Shown: one piece after another, positions 33,187 to 42,800 of the stretch | How the letters are laid out: every line of letters starts with the position of its first letter | How positions within the stretch are numbered: position 1 is the first letter of the stretch | Assembly (NCBI RefSeq): GCF_000018545.1 | Contig: NC_012587.1 | Location: forward strand, 992,001-1,056,000 | Reading direction: 5' to 3' | Source: Sinorhizobium fredii NGR234 | GTDB lineage: Bacteria; Pseudomonadota; Alphaproteobacteria; Rhizobiales; Rhizobiaceae | Length of the DNA: 64,000 bases | Made by a program: the position numbers and the translations under genes | The notes under the pieces: generated by a model | What the model saw: the letters and a program-made list of their open reading frames with translations, nothing else | What the model was told of the DNA's origin: nothing | The model's database searches: none

Positions 33187-34290
33187 ATGAGCGGGCCGAC
33201 GCGTGAGGACGAGAGATTCATGGCGGCGGCACTGCGCCTCGCCCGCCGCAATCTCGGTCTGACATCGACAAATCCCTCTGTTGGCTGCGTCATCGTCAAG
33301 GACGACACCATTGTCGGCCGCGCCGTGACGGCGCCGGGCGGGCGCCCGCATGCCGAGACACAGGCGCTCGCCGACGCCGGTGAGCAGGCGCGGGGGGCGA
33401 CCGCCTATGTCACCCTCGAACCCTGTTCGCATCACGGCAGGACGCCGCCTTGCGTCGATGCGCTGATCGCCTCGGGGATTGCCCGCGTCGTCGTCTGCCT
33501 TCTCGACCCCGACGAGCGTGTCGCCGGCCGTGGGGTGGTGATGCTGCGCGACGCCGGCATCGATGTCGATCTTGGCGTGCTCCGCGATGAGGGCGAACGT
33601 GTGCTCGAAGCCTATCTCATGCGCCAGAGGATGAAACGGCCGCATGTCACGCTCAAGCTTGCCGTTTCGGCAGACGGCATGATCGGCCGAAAGGGTGAGG
33701 GCCAAGTCAGGATCACCGGTGCGGTCTCGCGCGCCCAGGTCCAGGTGCTGCGCGCCGAGACGGATGCCATCCTCGTCGGCGTCGGCACGGCAAACGCCGA
33801 CGATCCGGAACTCACCGTTCGGTTACCTGGACTTGAAGCGCGTTCGCCGATCCGCATCGTCCTTGATCGTCGTCTCGATCTGGCGGTCGAATCGAAGCTC
33901 GTTCGCTCGGCGCGGGCGGTTCTATCGTTCGCCGTTGCCGATTCGGTGCTCGATGCGCCCGCAATGACGAGGCGCAGCACGCTGGAAGAAGCGGGCGTCG
34001 AAGTGTTGAACGCCGACACGATATACGACCTTTTGATCGCACTTGCCTCGCGCGGCATTTCATCGCTTCTGGTCGAAGGCGGGGCGCGGGCGGCGCGCCA
34101 GTTTCTCGATGCGGGTCTTGTCGATCGAATCCTGCTTTACACCGGGCCCGCAACCATTGGCGAAGACGGCATCCGATCCCCATTTGATCGAATGACCGTG
34201 CCGGCGGGATTCTCGCTCAAGCGCACCGCCCGTTACGGCAACGACATATTCGATGACTACGAAAGAGATAGCGGATGTTCACAGGCATAA
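33187..34290 (+). CDS. ribD: Bifunctional riboflavin deaminase/reductase
   Basis: 367 residues. The N-terminal deaminase has the zinc site HAETQAL and PCSHHGRTPPC. The C-terminal half is the 5-amino-6-(5-phosphoribosylamino)uracil reductase, with VTLKLAVSADGMIG and a late LLVEGGARAARQFLDAGLVD segment (20 residues). It performs two consecutive steps of riboflavin synthesis. The end overlaps ribE by 16 nt, so the two are translated together. No FMN riboswitch is visible upstream. Confidence 0.95.
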   Translation: MSGPTREDERFMAAALRLARRNLGLTSTNPSVGCVIVKDDTIVGRAVTAPGGRPHAETQALADAGEQARGATAYVTLEPCSHHGRTPPCVDALIASGIARVVVCLLDPDERVAGRGVVMLRDAGIDVDLGVLRDEGERVLEAYLMRQRMKRPHVTLKLAVSADGMIGRKGEGQVRITGAVSRAQVQVLRAETDAILVGVGTANADDPELTVRLPGLEARSPIRIVLDRRLDLAVESKLVRSARAVLSFAVADSVLDAPAMTRRSTLEEAGVEVLNADTIYDLLIALASRGISSLLVEGGARAARQFLDAGLVDRILLYTGPATIGEDGIRSPFDRMTVPAGFSLKRTARYGNDIFDDYERDSGCSQA

Positions 34291-34895
34291 TCACCGATGT
34301 CGGTACCGTGGAAAAGGTCGCGGCACTGAGAGAGGGCGTCAAGCTTCGCGTCGCCACCAGCTATGATCCGAAGACGATCGACCTGGGTGCCTCGATCGCC
34401 CATGCCGGCGTGTGCCTGACCGTAACGGCCCTGCCGGAGGCCGGCAGCAATGAGCGTTGGTTCGAAGTCGAGGCCTGGGAAGAGGCCTTGAGGCTGACGA
34501 CGATTTCCGGCTGGCGGGAGGGCGTGCGTATCAATCTCGAGCGGTCGCTGAAGATCGGCGACGAACTCGGCGGCCACATTGTCTCCGGCCATGTGGACGG
34601 CCAGGCGGAAATCCTTGCCGTCGAGCCGGAAGGCGACGCCGTGCGCTTTCGCCTCAGGGCGCCGGAGCAACTCGCGCGCTTTGTCGCGCCGAAGGGATCC
34701 GTGGCGCTCGACGGCACGTCTCTGACGGTCAATCGGGTCGATGGCGCCGAGTTCGACGTGCTGTTGATACGCCATTCGCTTGAGGTCACCACCTGGGGTG
34801 AGCGCCGGGCCGGCGACTTCGTCAATTTCGAGGTCGATACCATGGCCCGCTATGCGGCAAGGCTTGCAGAGTTTCCGGCTCCGAAATCGGAATGA
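34275..34895 (+). CDS. ribE: Riboflavin synthase, alpha chain
   Basis: 206 residues. The enzyme dismutates two 6,7-dimethyl-8-ribityllumazine molecules to riboflavin. The start MFTGIITDVGTVEKV is the signature N-terminus, and the protein consists of two lumazine-binding barrels (about 1-97 and 98-195), each with a GGHI(V)SGHVDG- or SVALDGTSLTVN-type motif. The lumazine substrate is made by RibH, encoded 2 kb further on. Confidence 0.95.
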   Translation: MFTGIITDVGTVEKVAALREGVKLRVATSYDPKTIDLGASIAHAGVCLTVTALPEAGSNERWFEVEAWEEALRLTTISGWREGVRINLERSLKIGDELGGHIVSGHVDGQAEILAVEPEGDAVRFRLRAPEQLARFVAPKGSVALDGTSLTVNRVDGAEFDVLLIRHSLEVTTWGERRAGDFVNFEVDTMARYAARLAEFPAPKSE

Positions 34896-34901
34896 AAAGA
34901 T

Positions 34902-34945
34902 TCCTGCAGCGATCTTTGTGCGTCTGAAAGGACGCACGGCGCTGT
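34902..34945. repeat. ABC-repeat module
   Basis: CTGCAGCGATCTTTGTGCGT ... ACGCACGGCGCTGTGACC, the same unit as at 43521-43566 with a few changes. It lies immediately after ribE. Confidence 0.75.
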
Positions 34946-34954
34946 GACCGAGAA

Positions 34955-34981
34955 GCCCGCCCCCGGTGAGCCAGGGGCGGG
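34955..34981. terminator. Strong hairpin between convergent genes
   Basis: A perfect GCCCGCCCC/GGGGCGGGC stem with a 9-nt loop, without a U-run. It sits 8 nt beyond the stop of the minus-strand gene at 34989 and about 60 nt after ribE, so it may stop transcription from both sides. Confidence 0.6.
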
Positions 34982-34988
34982 CAATCCG

Positions 34989-35339
34989 TCAGCGAACATA
35001 GATGGTCAACCCACCATCGGCGGCTTCCTCGGCGCCGGCGATGTTGTTCATCTCGACGTTTTGCGCCTTCAGCTTGGCGGCCAGCGGCTTGTTGGCCTCG
35101 ACTGCGGCCATAAGGGAGGCGCGTTGCTCCGCCGACGCCTCGTCGATCCACATCCGGGTCTGGTTCTCTTGCTTCAACGTGTCGACGTCGACGATCCTGA
35201 CATTGTCGCCCTTGAAGGCGCGAACGCTCTGATCGATGTGGCTCGGCCAATTCATCTTGGCGTCGGTGGCATAGGTCATGCCACCGAAGCTCAGTGTGGC
35301 GAGGGCGGCGATGACGGAAAAAGTCGCAATGCGGTTCAT
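34989..35339 (-). CDS. Small exported protein of unknown function
   Basis: 116 residues with a Sec signal peptide (MNRIATFSVIAALATLSFGG, then MTYA). The mature 90 residues contain SVRAFKGDNVRIVDVDTLKQ and a helical EASAEQRASLMAAVEANKPL segment, with no Cys. I do not recognise the family. The ATG at 35339 has GGAG 9 nt upstream; an ATG two codons earlier overlaps the binding site too closely. It lies convergent to ribE. The region 35340-35628 upstream has no gene. Confidence 0.7.
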   Translation of the reverse strand: MNRIATFSVIAALATLSFGGMTYATDAKMNWPSHIDQSVRAFKGDNVRIVDVDTLKQENQTRMWIDEASAEQRASLMAAVEANKPLAAKLKAQNVEMNNIAGAEEAADGGLTIYVR

Positions 35340-35628
35340 TGTCATGCTCCTTTGCTTTGCGGCTGCGGGCCCGGGCCGGCAATCGAACGCATGACTCGCG
35401 CGATTGCCAGATCCATTGGGCGGCGCCGACTTGGCCAGCACCGACCGTTTGCGGGTGGGGTCATCCGCAGCGAGGGGTGCTGGACTGTTTCGACTGGTTG
35501 AGGCGGCGTTTCCGCGCCGTGCCAACGGTTAGAAAACTGGGCCGGAATGTGGCCGTTTCCATGGCGTAAGACACTGAAAAATAATTAAAAATTGTTCATG
35601 TTCACGGATGCCTGGGCGTCCGGTCGGC

Positions 35629-36165
35629 TCAGTTTGCGCCCGTCGACCGCCGTTCGAACATGAGCATCGGCCTGCCGTGATAGGTGGTGCGCCAGAATTC
35701 CCTGAAACCGTGCTTGAGCGCGACCCGGATCGAAGTCTCGTTTCCGGGCTCGATGATGCAGGTCTTTCTGAGGGCGGGAAACTCGCGGTCGCCCCAGGCG
35801 AGCGCAGCGGCGACGGCTTCCGACGCAAGGCCGCGGCCATGGCTCCTGGGCGAAAGGGCCCAGCCCATCTCCATCGTTCCCTCGAGCGACGGTGTGATCT
35901 GGCGGTGGGGATCGTGAAAGCCGGCCTCGCCGATGAAGGCACCGCCCTCCTTCTCCTGGATCGCAAAGAATCCGAAGCCGAAATAGTGCCACATCCCGAC
36001 CTGGCGCAGAAAGCGCGTCCAGGATTGTTCGCGCGTGTAGGGAACGCCCCCCACGTAGCGCGTCACCTGCTCGTCTGCGAAGAGCGCGCTGTAGGAGGGA
36101 AAATCGTCGCGCCGGTAGGGACGCAAGATAAGCCGTTCGGTCTCGAGCACGGGCACACGATGCAT
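35629..36165 (-). CDS. GNAT-family N-acetyltransferase (RimJ/RimL-like)
   Basis: 178 residues. The start MHRVPVLETERLILRPYRRD is typical of RimJ/RimL-type acetyltransferases. The acetyl-CoA loop is RSHGRGLASEAVAAAL, and the late PGNETSIRVALKHGFRE is also conserved. It acetylates an unknown amine, either a protein N-terminus or a small molecule. Its ATG is 2 nt after the stop of the cupin gene, so the pair is one operon. Confidence 0.82.
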   Translation of the reverse strand: MHRVPVLETERLILRPYRRDDFPSYSALFADEQVTRYVGGVPYTREQSWTRFLRQVGMWHYFGFGFFAIQEKEGGAFIGEAGFHDPHRQITPSLEGTMEMGWALSPRSHGRGLASEAVAAALAWGDREFPALRKTCIIEPGNETSIRVALKHGFREFWRTTYHGRPMLMFERRSTGAN

Positions 36166-36167
36166 TT

Positions 36168-36716
36168 TTACTCCGGTTTGGCTGATAGGGAATGGGGGAT
36201 TTGGTCTTGAGCCTGAGCGCCCGGTTCGTCGTCCCAATATTCCGTTGAGGATCGGGGCCGGCCGATAAAGTCGAACGAAGTCTCGCCCGTGCCGGCCCGC
36301 CGGGTTCTGGCGAGGAACTTGCCGGAATCGGGATATTCGCAGATTTCGGTCGCCGCCATGGTCGATATGGACAGATATTTGAGCGGCAGCGTTCCGGTGT
36401 TGATCAGGTGATGGGCCGTTTCGGGACCGCCGGCCGGTGCGCCGAGCACGTCCCCGGGCCCGACGGCATGGCGTTCGCCGCCGAAGCGGTACGTTCCCTC
36501 TCCTTCGAGGATAATGAACAGTTCTTCTTCGACATGGTGGTTGTGGAAGGGGCAGCCGGATTTGCCGGGCGGTACCTCGCCATAGCTGATGCCGAGGTCC
36601 TTGAGACCGAGAAGCGCGCCGAACGAGGCGTCCTGCGACTCGAAGAACGAGCCCCGGCTCCAGTGGTTGAGGCCGAGTTCCTTGAGGCTGACAATAGGCT
36701 TGCGGACTTCCGTCAT
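36168..36716 (-). CDS. Cupin-domain protein
   Basis: 182 residues. The single cupin barrel has PFHNHHVEEELFIILEGEG (metal-binding His, His, Glu) and a second motif around VGPGDVLGAPAGGPETAHHL (20 residues) with the last His. Such proteins bind a divalent metal and act as isomerases, dioxygenases or small-molecule sensors; the substrate is unknown. GGAGGAAC lies 6 nt before ATG 36716, an excellent ribosome binding site that fixes the start. It is divergent from ribH across a 244 bp gap that shows no gene or riboswitch. Confidence 0.8.
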   Translation of the reverse strand: MTEVRKPIVSLKELGLNHWSRGSFFESQDASFGALLGLKDLGISYGEVPPGKSGCPFHNHHVEEELFIILEGEGTYRFGGERHAVGPGDVLGAPAGGPETAHHLINTGTLPLKYLSISTMAATEICEYPDSGKFLARTRRAGTGETSFDFIGRPRSSTEYWDDEPGAQAQDQIPHSLSAKPE

Positions 36717-36960
36717 GGCGTTCCTCCCGACCGTGGCGGCGTTCCGCAACGTGAACAGCTTCACCTTGCAGAATCGCCCGCAATATACTTGAGGTTTTAA
36801 GCCTAGTATATGCCGGAACTGTCGTCGGGCAGTCTGAAGCGGAGCATGGCGCGGCAAATGGCCCCCGCATGGAGGAATTTGCTTGCCATTCTGTGCAGGC
36901 CGTGGTTTGACCGCCGCCTGCGTCGGCTGAGGCCGGCCGATATTTCAAGACAGGTGAACC

Positions 36961-37422
36961 ATGGCGAAGACCAAGCCCCTCCGCATCCTGATTGTGGAAG
37001 CGCGCTTCTATGACGATATGGCGGATGCGATGCTCGACGGAGCGAAGCAGGCGTTGGACGCCGCCGGCGCGACCTATGATATTGTCACGGTTCCGGGCGC
37101 ACTGGAAATTCCCGCGGCCATCGCGATGGCGCTCGACGGCGCCGATGAAGGCGGCACCGACTACGACGGCTTCGTCGCGCTCGGCATGGTGATCCGCGGC
37201 GAAACCTATCATTTCGACATCGTCGCCAACGAGTCGGCGCGCGCCCTGATGGATCTTGCCGTGAGCGAGAGCCTGGCGCTCGGCAACGGCATCCTGACGG
37301 TGGAAAATGAGGAGCAGGCGTGGGCGCGTGCCCGCCGGTCGGAGGGGGACAAGGGCGGCTTTGCCGCACGCGCCGCGCTGACTATGATCGAACTGAAGAA
37401 CAAGCTGGGTGCAGAAAAGTGA
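36961..37422 (+). CDS. ribH: 6,7-dimethyl-8-ribityllumazine synthase
   Basis: 153 residues. RibH joins the RibD-pathway pyrimidine with dihydroxybutanone phosphate to give lumazine. The motifs are [15 protein letters not shown], the [20 protein letters not shown] loop (20 residues) with the catalytic His, and [15 protein letters not shown]. Its last codon overlaps the GTG of nusB, the widespread ribH-nusB coupling. Confidence 0.95.
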   Translation: MAKTKPLRILIVEARFYDDMADAMLDGAKQALDAAGATYDIVTVPGALEIPAAIAMALDGADEGGTDYDGFVALGMVIRGETYHFDIVANESARALMDLAVSESLALGNGILTVENEEQAWARARRSEGDKGGFAARAALTMIELKNKLGAEK

Positions 37423-37901
37423 CGAACACGCCTTCGGATCAGCCGCTGAAGCAGGCCAATCAGCGCGGCGCCGCGCGCCTTGCGGCCGTGCAGGCGCTTT
37501 ACCAGATGGAAATCGGCGGAACCGGCGTCCTCGAGATCGTTGCCGAGTTCGAGGCGCATCGCCTAGGTCAGGAACTTGACGGCGAGACCTACCTGAAGGC
37601 CGACGCCTCCTGGTTCCGCTCGATCGTCTCCGGCGTCGTGCGCGACCAGCGCAAGCTCGACCCGCTGATCGGTTCGGCCCTTCAGGACGACTGGGCGCTT
37701 TCGCGGCTCGATTCCACCGTGCGTGCCATCCTGCGCGCCGGCACCTTCGAGCTGCTGGAGCGCAAGGACGTGCCGGTTGCGGTGATCGTCACCGAATATG
37801 TCGAGATCGCCAAGGCCTTCTTCGAGGACGAGGAGCCGAAACTCGTCAACGCCGTTCTCGACAGGATCGCCAAGCAGATTCGTGGCGAGCGCCGGAAATA
37901 G
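37419..37901 (+). CDS. nusB: Transcription antitermination factor NusB
   Basis: 160 residues from a GTG that overlaps the ribH stop (GTGA). All-helical protein that with NusE binds boxA RNA and prevents early termination in rRNA operons. [20 protein letters not shown] (20 residues) at the N-terminus and [21 protein letters not shown] near the C-terminus (core: [10 protein letters not shown]) are family marks. A longer frame upstream is the ribH shadow. Confidence 0.93.
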   Translation: MTNTPSDQPLKQANQRGAARLAAVQALYQMEIGGTGVLEIVAEFEAHRLGQELDGETYLKADASWFRSIVSGVVRDQRKLDPLIGSALQDDWALSRLDSTVRAILRAGTFELLERKDVPVAVIVTEYVEIAKAFFEDEEPKLVNAVLDRIAKQIRGERRK

Positions 37902-37907
37902 TCCCTG

Positions 37908-39134
37908 ATGCTTGCGGCAGCGGAAGACATCGCAACGGTTCTTCGCGAGGCACGCCGCAACGTCCTTTTGCTGACCGTCGCCCAGGCGCTGCTCGGTGTG
38001 GTGGGGCCGATCAGTTTTGCCGTCGGCGGTGTCGCCGGCTATCAATTGCTCGGCGACGACAAGTCTCTCGCGACCGCGCCGCTGACCGCATTCAATGTCG
38101 GCATGGCGCTTGGCGTCATCCTGGTGGCAATCCTGTCGCGATGGGCCGGCCGGCGCTTTGCCTTCATGGTCGGCGCGACGATTGCCGCGATCGGTGGCAT
38201 TGTCGCTACCGCGGCTCTGTTCCGGGAGAGTTTCTGGATTTTTGCGGCCGGTCTGGCCATTCTCGGCTTATCGAGCGGCTTTACCCAGAAGCTGCGTTTC
38301 GCTGCCGCGGATGCATCGCCGTCCTTCTACAAGGCGAAGGCGATCTCCTGGATCCTTGGCGGCGGCATCGTCTCAGCGGTCCTTGGGCCGCAAATCGTCA
38401 TCTTCGCCGGTGATTATTTCGCACCCGTCTGGTTCGCCGGGGCCTTCGTCGCCCTGATACCGGTCTGTCTCTTCGCCCTTTTCTTCTTTTTGCCCCTGCG
38501 GCTGCCGGAAACCACGACGGCGTCGTCAGCGCAAGCGGGCCCGCCGGCCCGGCCGCTCCGCGAGATCGCCGGTAACCGGCGCTTTCTGACCGGGATGGTC
38601 TGCGGCATCTCGTCCTATGCCCTGATGACCTTCATGATGACAGGCGCGCCGGTCGCCATGGTCGTCGGCTGCGGCTTTTCGAGCGATCTGGCGACCCTCG
38701 GGATCCAGTGGCACGTTCTGGCGATGTTCGCTCCGAGCTTCGCCACCGGCTGGCTGATCAGCCGCCTCGGTGCGGAGCGCGTCGTCGCCTGCGGGCTCTT
38801 GCTGCTCATGGGCTGCGCCGCCGTCGCCCATCTTGGTGTGGCGCTCTGGAATTTCTGGGGCGCGCTGGTTCTCCTCGGGCTCGGCTGGAATTTCGGCTTC
38901 ATCGGCGCCACGGCGATCGTCGCGCAAAGCTACCGTCCGCACGAGGCCGACAAGGTCCAGGGCTTCCACGACATCGTGCTGTTTTCCACCGTTGCCGGCT
39001 CGTCCTTCGCTTCCGGCAAGGTTCTGGCCGTCTTCGGCTGGGACATGCTCAACGCGGTCATCTGGCCGGTGACGGGCCTTTGCCTCGTGCTCCTCTTTCT
39101 CCTGATGCGTGCAAGCAAGAGCGTTGCAGCCTGA
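37908..39134 (+). CDS. MFS transporter
   Basis: 408 residues with twelve predicted membrane helices. The loop 2-3 region reads LSRWAGRRFAFMVGATIAAI (20 residues), a variant of the MFS motif A. The protein starts 6 nt after nusB and is probably co-transcribed with ribH-nusB. The substrate is unknown. A role in export of a flavin-pathway compound is only a speculation from position. Confidence 0.8.
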   Translation: MLAAAEDIATVLREARRNVLLLTVAQALLGVVGPISFAVGGVAGYQLLGDDKSLATAPLTAFNVGMALGVILVAILSRWAGRRFAFMVGATIAAIGGIVATAALFRESFWIFAAGLAILGLSSGFTQKLRFAAADASPSFYKAKAISWILGGGIVSAVLGPQIVIFAGDYFAPVWFAGAFVALIPVCLFALFFFLPLRLPETTTASSAQAGPPARPLREIAGNRRFLTGMVCGISSYALMTFMMTGAPVAMVVGCGFSSDLATLGIQWHVLAMFAPSFATGWLISRLGAERVVACGLLLLMGCAAVAHLGVALWNFWGALVLLGLGWNFGFIGATAIVAQSYRPHEADKVQGFHDIVLFSTVAGSSFASGKVLAVFGWDMLNAVIWPVTGLCLVLLFLLMRASKSVAA

Positions 39135-39338
39135 AGTCGCTCGCGTCTTCCTAAGAAAACCTGGTCCACCCAGCCCTGGTGTTCCGGCATTTTCAGGGGC
39201 TTGACGATCCACATTCGCAACCGCACTCTGGCCGCGCCGTGAGGGCATACCGCTTGAGGAGGCGGGTGCGATTCGCGGAAAACGAGGGGCCGGCGGCAGG
39301 GAGTTGAGCCCGCGGGTTTTAACGGAGGATAATGCGAA

Positions 39339-41474
39339 ATGACCATATTGTTGGGCGTTATCGCATGCGGGTTGCTTTCGGTGGCCTATGCCATCTGGGC
39401 AACACAGTCGGTGCTGGCCGCCGACCAGGGGAACGCCCGCATGCAGGAGATCGCAGGTTTTATCAGGGAGGGGGCACAGGCCTACCTCGCGCGTCAGTAC
39501 ACAACCATTGCCATCGTCGGTGTCGTCGTCTTCTTCGCCGCATGGGTTCTGCTCTCGAGTGCGGCCGCCATTGGATTTCTGATCGGCGCGGTGCTCTCGG
39601 GCGCGGCCGGCTACATCGGCATGCATGTCTCGGTCAGGGCCAATGTCCGCACGGCCCAGGCCGCATCGGTCAGCCTCGCCTCCGGTCTCGACATCGCTTT
39701 CAAATCCGGTGCCATCACCGGTCTTCTGGTGGCCGGCCTCGCTCTGCTGGGCGTCTCGGTCTACTACTTCATACTCACCGTTGGCCTCGGCCATGGTCCG
39801 GCCGAGCGTGAGGTCATCGATGCGCTTGTCGCACTCGGCTTCGGGGCCTCGCTGATCTCGATCTTCGCCCGCCTCGGCGGCGGCATCTTTACCAAGGGCG
39901 CCGATGTCGGCGGCGACCTCGTCGGCAAGGTGGAAGCCGGCATCCCCGAAGACGATCCGCGCAACCCGGCGACGATTGCCGACAATGTTGGCGACAATGT
40001 CGGCGACTGCGCCGGCATGGCCGCGGACCTCTTCGAGACCTATGCGGTCTCCGTGGTCGCGACCATGGTCCTCGCATCGATCTTCTTCGCCGGCGCGCCG
40101 GTGCTCGCGACCGTCATGACCTATCCGCTGGCGATCTGCGCCGCCTGCATCATCACTTCGATCATCGGCACCTTCTTCGTCAAGCTCGGCACGAATGGTT
40201 CGATCATGGGAGCGCTCTATCGAGGGCTGATCGTCACCGGCGCACTGTCGATCCTCGGGCTCGGCGCGGCCACGTCGCTGACGATCGGCTGGGGCTCGAT
40301 CGGAACCGTTGCAGGGCAGGATGTCACCGGCTGGGCGCTGTTCGTCTGCGGCCTCATCGGCCTCGTCGTCACAGCGCTCATCGTGGTGATCACCGAGTAC
40401 TATACCGGCACGAACAAGCGGCCGGTGAACTCGATCGCGCAGGCCTCGGTGACCGGACACGGCACCAATGTGATCCAGGGCCTCGCCGTGTCGCTCGAAT
40501 CGACCGCCCTGCCGGCCATCGTCATCGTCGGTGGCATCATCACCACCTATCAACTCGCCGGTCTTTTCGGCACCGCCATCGCCGTCACGGCCATGTTGGG
40601 TCTCGCCGGCATGATCGTGGCGCTCGATGCCTTCGGCCCGGTCACCGACAATGCCGGCGGCATTGCGGAGATGTCGCACCTGCCGCCCGAGGTGCGCAAG
40701 TCGACCGACGCTCTGGATGCGGTCGGCAACACGACGAAAGCGGTCACCAAGGGCTACGCGATCGGCTCGGCCGGCCTCGGCGCCCTCGTATTGTTCGCGG
40801 CCTATTCCAACGACCTCGCTTTTTTCGCCGCGAATGGTGACAAGCATCCCTACTTCGCCGATGTCGGCGCGATCTCGTTCGATCTCTCGAACCCCTATGT
40901 CGTCGCCGGCCTGATCTTCGGCGGTCTCATCCCTTATCTCTTCGGCGGCATTGCCATGACCGCCGTCGGCAGGGCAGGGGGCGCGGTGGTCGAGGAAGTG
41001 CGCCGTCAGTTCAAGGAAAAGCCGGGCATCATGGAAGGCAAGGACAGGCCGGACTATGGCCGCGCCGTCGACATGCTGACCAAGGCGGCGATCCGCGAGA
41101 TGATCATTCCCTCGCTCTTGCCGGTGCTGGCACCGATCGTCGTCTATTTCGGCGTGCTGCTGATCTCCGGATCGAAGGCCTCGGCCTTCGCGGCACTCGG
41201 CGCCTCGCTGCTTGGCGTCATCGTCAACGGCCTGTTCGTGGCTATCTCGATGACCTCAGGCGGCGGCGCCTGGGACAATGCGAAGAAGAGCTTCGAGGAC
41301 GGTTTCGTCGACAAGAACGGCACGCGCCACATGAAGGGCTCGGAGGCGCACAAGGCGTCGGTCACCGGCGACACGGTCGGCGATCCTTACAAGGATACGG
41401 CCGGTCCGGCCGTCAACCCGGCGATCAAGATCACCAATATCGTCGCCTTGTTGCTGCTCGCCGTACTCGCCTGA
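39339..41474 (+). CDS. hppA: Proton-pumping membrane pyrophosphatase, K+-independent type
   Basis: 711 residues with about sixteen membrane helices. It couples hydrolysis of pyrophosphate to outward proton transport. The Mg-PPi site includes [20 protein letters not shown] and [20 protein letters not shown] (each 20 residues). The motif GNTTKA has Lys where K+-dependent enzymes have Ala, which places it in the K+-independent class. The C-terminal [18 protein letters not shown] completes the active site. It is monocistronic with a strong terminator. The 204 bp before it contain nothing I recognise. Confidence 0.95.
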   Translation: MTILLGVIACGLLSVAYAIWATQSVLAADQGNARMQEIAGFIREGAQAYLARQYTTIAIVGVVVFFAAWVLLSSAAAIGFLIGAVLSGAAGYIGMHVSVRANVRTAQAASVSLASGLDIAFKSGAITGLLVAGLALLGVSVYYFILTVGLGHGPAEREVIDALVALGFGASLISIFARLGGGIFTKGADVGGDLVGKVEAGIPEDDPRNPATIADNVGDNVGDCAGMAADLFETYAVSVVATMVLASIFFAGAPVLATVMTYPLAICAACIITSIIGTFFVKLGTNGSIMGALYRGLIVTGALSILGLGAATSLTIGWGSIGTVAGQDVTGWALFVCGLIGLVVTALIVVITEYYTGTNKRPVNSIAQASVTGHGTNVIQGLAVSLESTALPAIVIVGGIITTYQLAGLFGTAIAVTAMLGLAGMIVALDAFGPVTDNAGGIAEMSHLPPEVRKSTDALDAVGNTTKAVTKGYAIGSAGLGALVLFAAYSNDLAFFAANGDKHPYFADVGAISFDLSNPYVVAGLIFGGLIPYLFGGIAMTAVGRAGGAVVEEVRRQFKEKPGIMEGKDRPDYGRAVDMLTKAAIREMIIPSLLPVLAPIVVYFGVLLISGSKASAFAALGASLLGVIVNGLFVAISMTSGGGAWDNAKKSFEDGFVDKNGTRHMKGSEAHKASVTGDTVGDPYKDTAGPAVNPAIKITNIVALLLLAVLA

Positions 41475-41492
41475 CCGTACGATCCTTCAAGG

Positions 41493-41526
41493 AAAAAAGC
41501 CCGCGGAACCGAGTTCCGCGGGCTTT
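41493..41526. terminator. Bidirectional terminator between hppA and bamE
   Basis: AAGCCCGCGGAAC/GTTCCGCGGGCTT perfect stem with a CGA loop, AAAAAA on the left and TTT on the right. It serves hppA on the plus strand and, with the longer U-run, bamE on the minus strand. Confidence 0.9.
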
Positions 41527-41548
41527 ATCGTGAGGAGAATTTCGTCGG

Positions 41549-42055
41549 TTATTGCCCGAAGTTCTTGAACAGGTTGCGCGCCGCGGCCTGTCCCGCACCG
41601 GGGCCGGTCAGAAGCTGGCCCAGGAAGCTCGTTTCCTTGCCGCCCGTCGGCGTGGTGCGCGACAGCATGTCGAAGACCTTGCCGTCCTTCATCGTGTAGT
41701 GGGCAAGCTGGCTGACGACGCCTTCCTTGTCGAAATAGACGGCGAGGATCGACTGGTCGATCAGCTTGGGTTTCATGAAGGCAACCGGACGCTTGCGCTT
41801 CTGCGAGATGTAGTAGAACACCTCGTTGTCGAACGTCGCCGTCGTCGAGGGCGTACCGAGCGAGAGCAGCACCTGTTCGCGGCTCGATCCGACAGGAACC
41901 AGATTGAGGGTTTCCTGGTCGACGACATAGCCCTGGTGCAGGACTTCGCCGACATTGGCTGCCTGGCAGCCGGCAAGCACTCCAGTGCATAGGGAAGCCA
42001 CGACCACGGCACGGCCAAGAACTTTCAGGTTTGATGTCAGATACCGCTTCGTCAA
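41549..42055 (-). CDS. bamE: Outer-membrane assembly lipoprotein BamE (SmpA/OmlA)
   Basis: 168 residues from a TTG start. GGGGAG lies 6 nt before TTG 42055, whereas the upstream ATGs in the same frame have no such site. The signal peptide ends in the lipobox VLAGC, so Cys is lipidated. The SmpA/OmlA domain contains LVPVGSSREQVLLSLGTPST (20 residues) and FDNEVFYYISQKRKRP. It is part of the BAM complex that inserts beta-barrel proteins. It is divergent from the cytochrome bc1 chaperone gene. Confidence 0.88.
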   Translation of the reverse strand: MTKRYLTSNLKVLGRAVVVASLCTGVLAGCQAANVGEVLHQGYVVDQETLNLVPVGSSREQVLLSLGTPSTTATFDNEVFYYISQKRKRPVAFMKPKLIDQSILAVYFDKEGVVSQLAHYTMKDGKVFDMLSRTTPTGGKETSFLGQLLTGPGAGQAAARNLFKNFGQ

Positions 42056-42194
42056 CGACTGCTCCCCTTGGAGTAACGATGGCATATGCGCCATTGCATT
42101 TCGTGCCTGCTTCGGTAAACCAGCTTCGGCTATCATGCAATAACGTCATGGGCGCGTGCCCACGGATTCGAGAAAGCCACGGCTGGGCTTTGTT

Positions 42195-42734
42195 ATGATT
42201 TTTGGACTGTTCAAGAAAAAAAGCGGCAACATTGCGATTGTGGAGCGCCAGTATGGCCTTCTGACCGCGGCGGCGCGCCAGCCGTTTCTCTATACCGACC
42301 TCGATGTGCCCGACACGGTGATGGGGCGTTTCGAGATGTTGTCGGCGATCCTGATACTTTATTTCCGCCGTACCCGCGCCTCGGCACGCACCGGCCAGGA
42401 AATCGCCCAGGAGATCGTCGATGCCTTCTTCGAGGACGTCGACCACTCGATCCGCGAACTCGGCGTCGGCGACGTCGGCGTGCCGAAGAAGATGAAAAAG
42501 TTTGCCGGCATGTTCTATGGCCGCCTGGAGTCCTATGCGGCGGCGCTCGAAATAGGCGACAGGCAGGCGCTTGCCGACGCGTTGCGGCGCAATTTTCATC
42601 CGCAGCAAGAAGACGCGCCGCCGATGATCGGCTTGGCGCGCTACCTCATTTCCGCCGAAGCCGCGCTCGCGGACGTCCCGGAAGACTTGGTCGAAACGGG
42701 ACAGTTGCGCGTTCCGCCGGCAGCGGGCCAATAG
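42195..42734 (+). CDS. Ubiquinol-cytochrome c reductase chaperone (CBP3-like)
   Basis: 179 residues starting MIFGLFKKKSGNIAIVERQY (20 residues). It matches the ubiquinol-cytochrome c chaperone family (mitochondrial Cbp3), with QPFLYTDLDVPDTVMGRFEM and DVDHSIRELGVGDVGVPKKM (20 each). It should help assemble cytochrome b of the bc1 complex. ATG 42195 is preferred over one 13 codons upstream by homology. It is followed 66 nt later by the DUF177 gene on the same strand. Confidence 0.85.
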   Translation: MIFGLFKKKSGNIAIVERQYGLLTAAARQPFLYTDLDVPDTVMGRFEMLSAILILYFRRTRASARTGQEIAQEIVDAFFEDVDHSIRELGVGDVGVPKKMKKFAGMFYGRLESYAAALEIGDRQALADALRRNFHPQQEDAPPMIGLARYLISAEAALADVPEDLVETGQLRVPPAAGQ

Positions 42735-42800
42735 GCGCTCGGCAACGCAGCGGCATCTGCGCATCGGTAAGGACGCGGCGCTGCAGGAAGGATCATTGTC

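Noticed and set aside
36717..36960. FMN riboswitch before ribH
   Set aside because: The conserved RFN helices and core bases are not recognisable here or before ribD.
38526..40847. 773-codon minus-strand frame opposite the MFS transporter and hppA genes
   Set aside because: It crosses two real genes and their gap, is full of Asp/Arg-rich shadow sequence, and has no family features.
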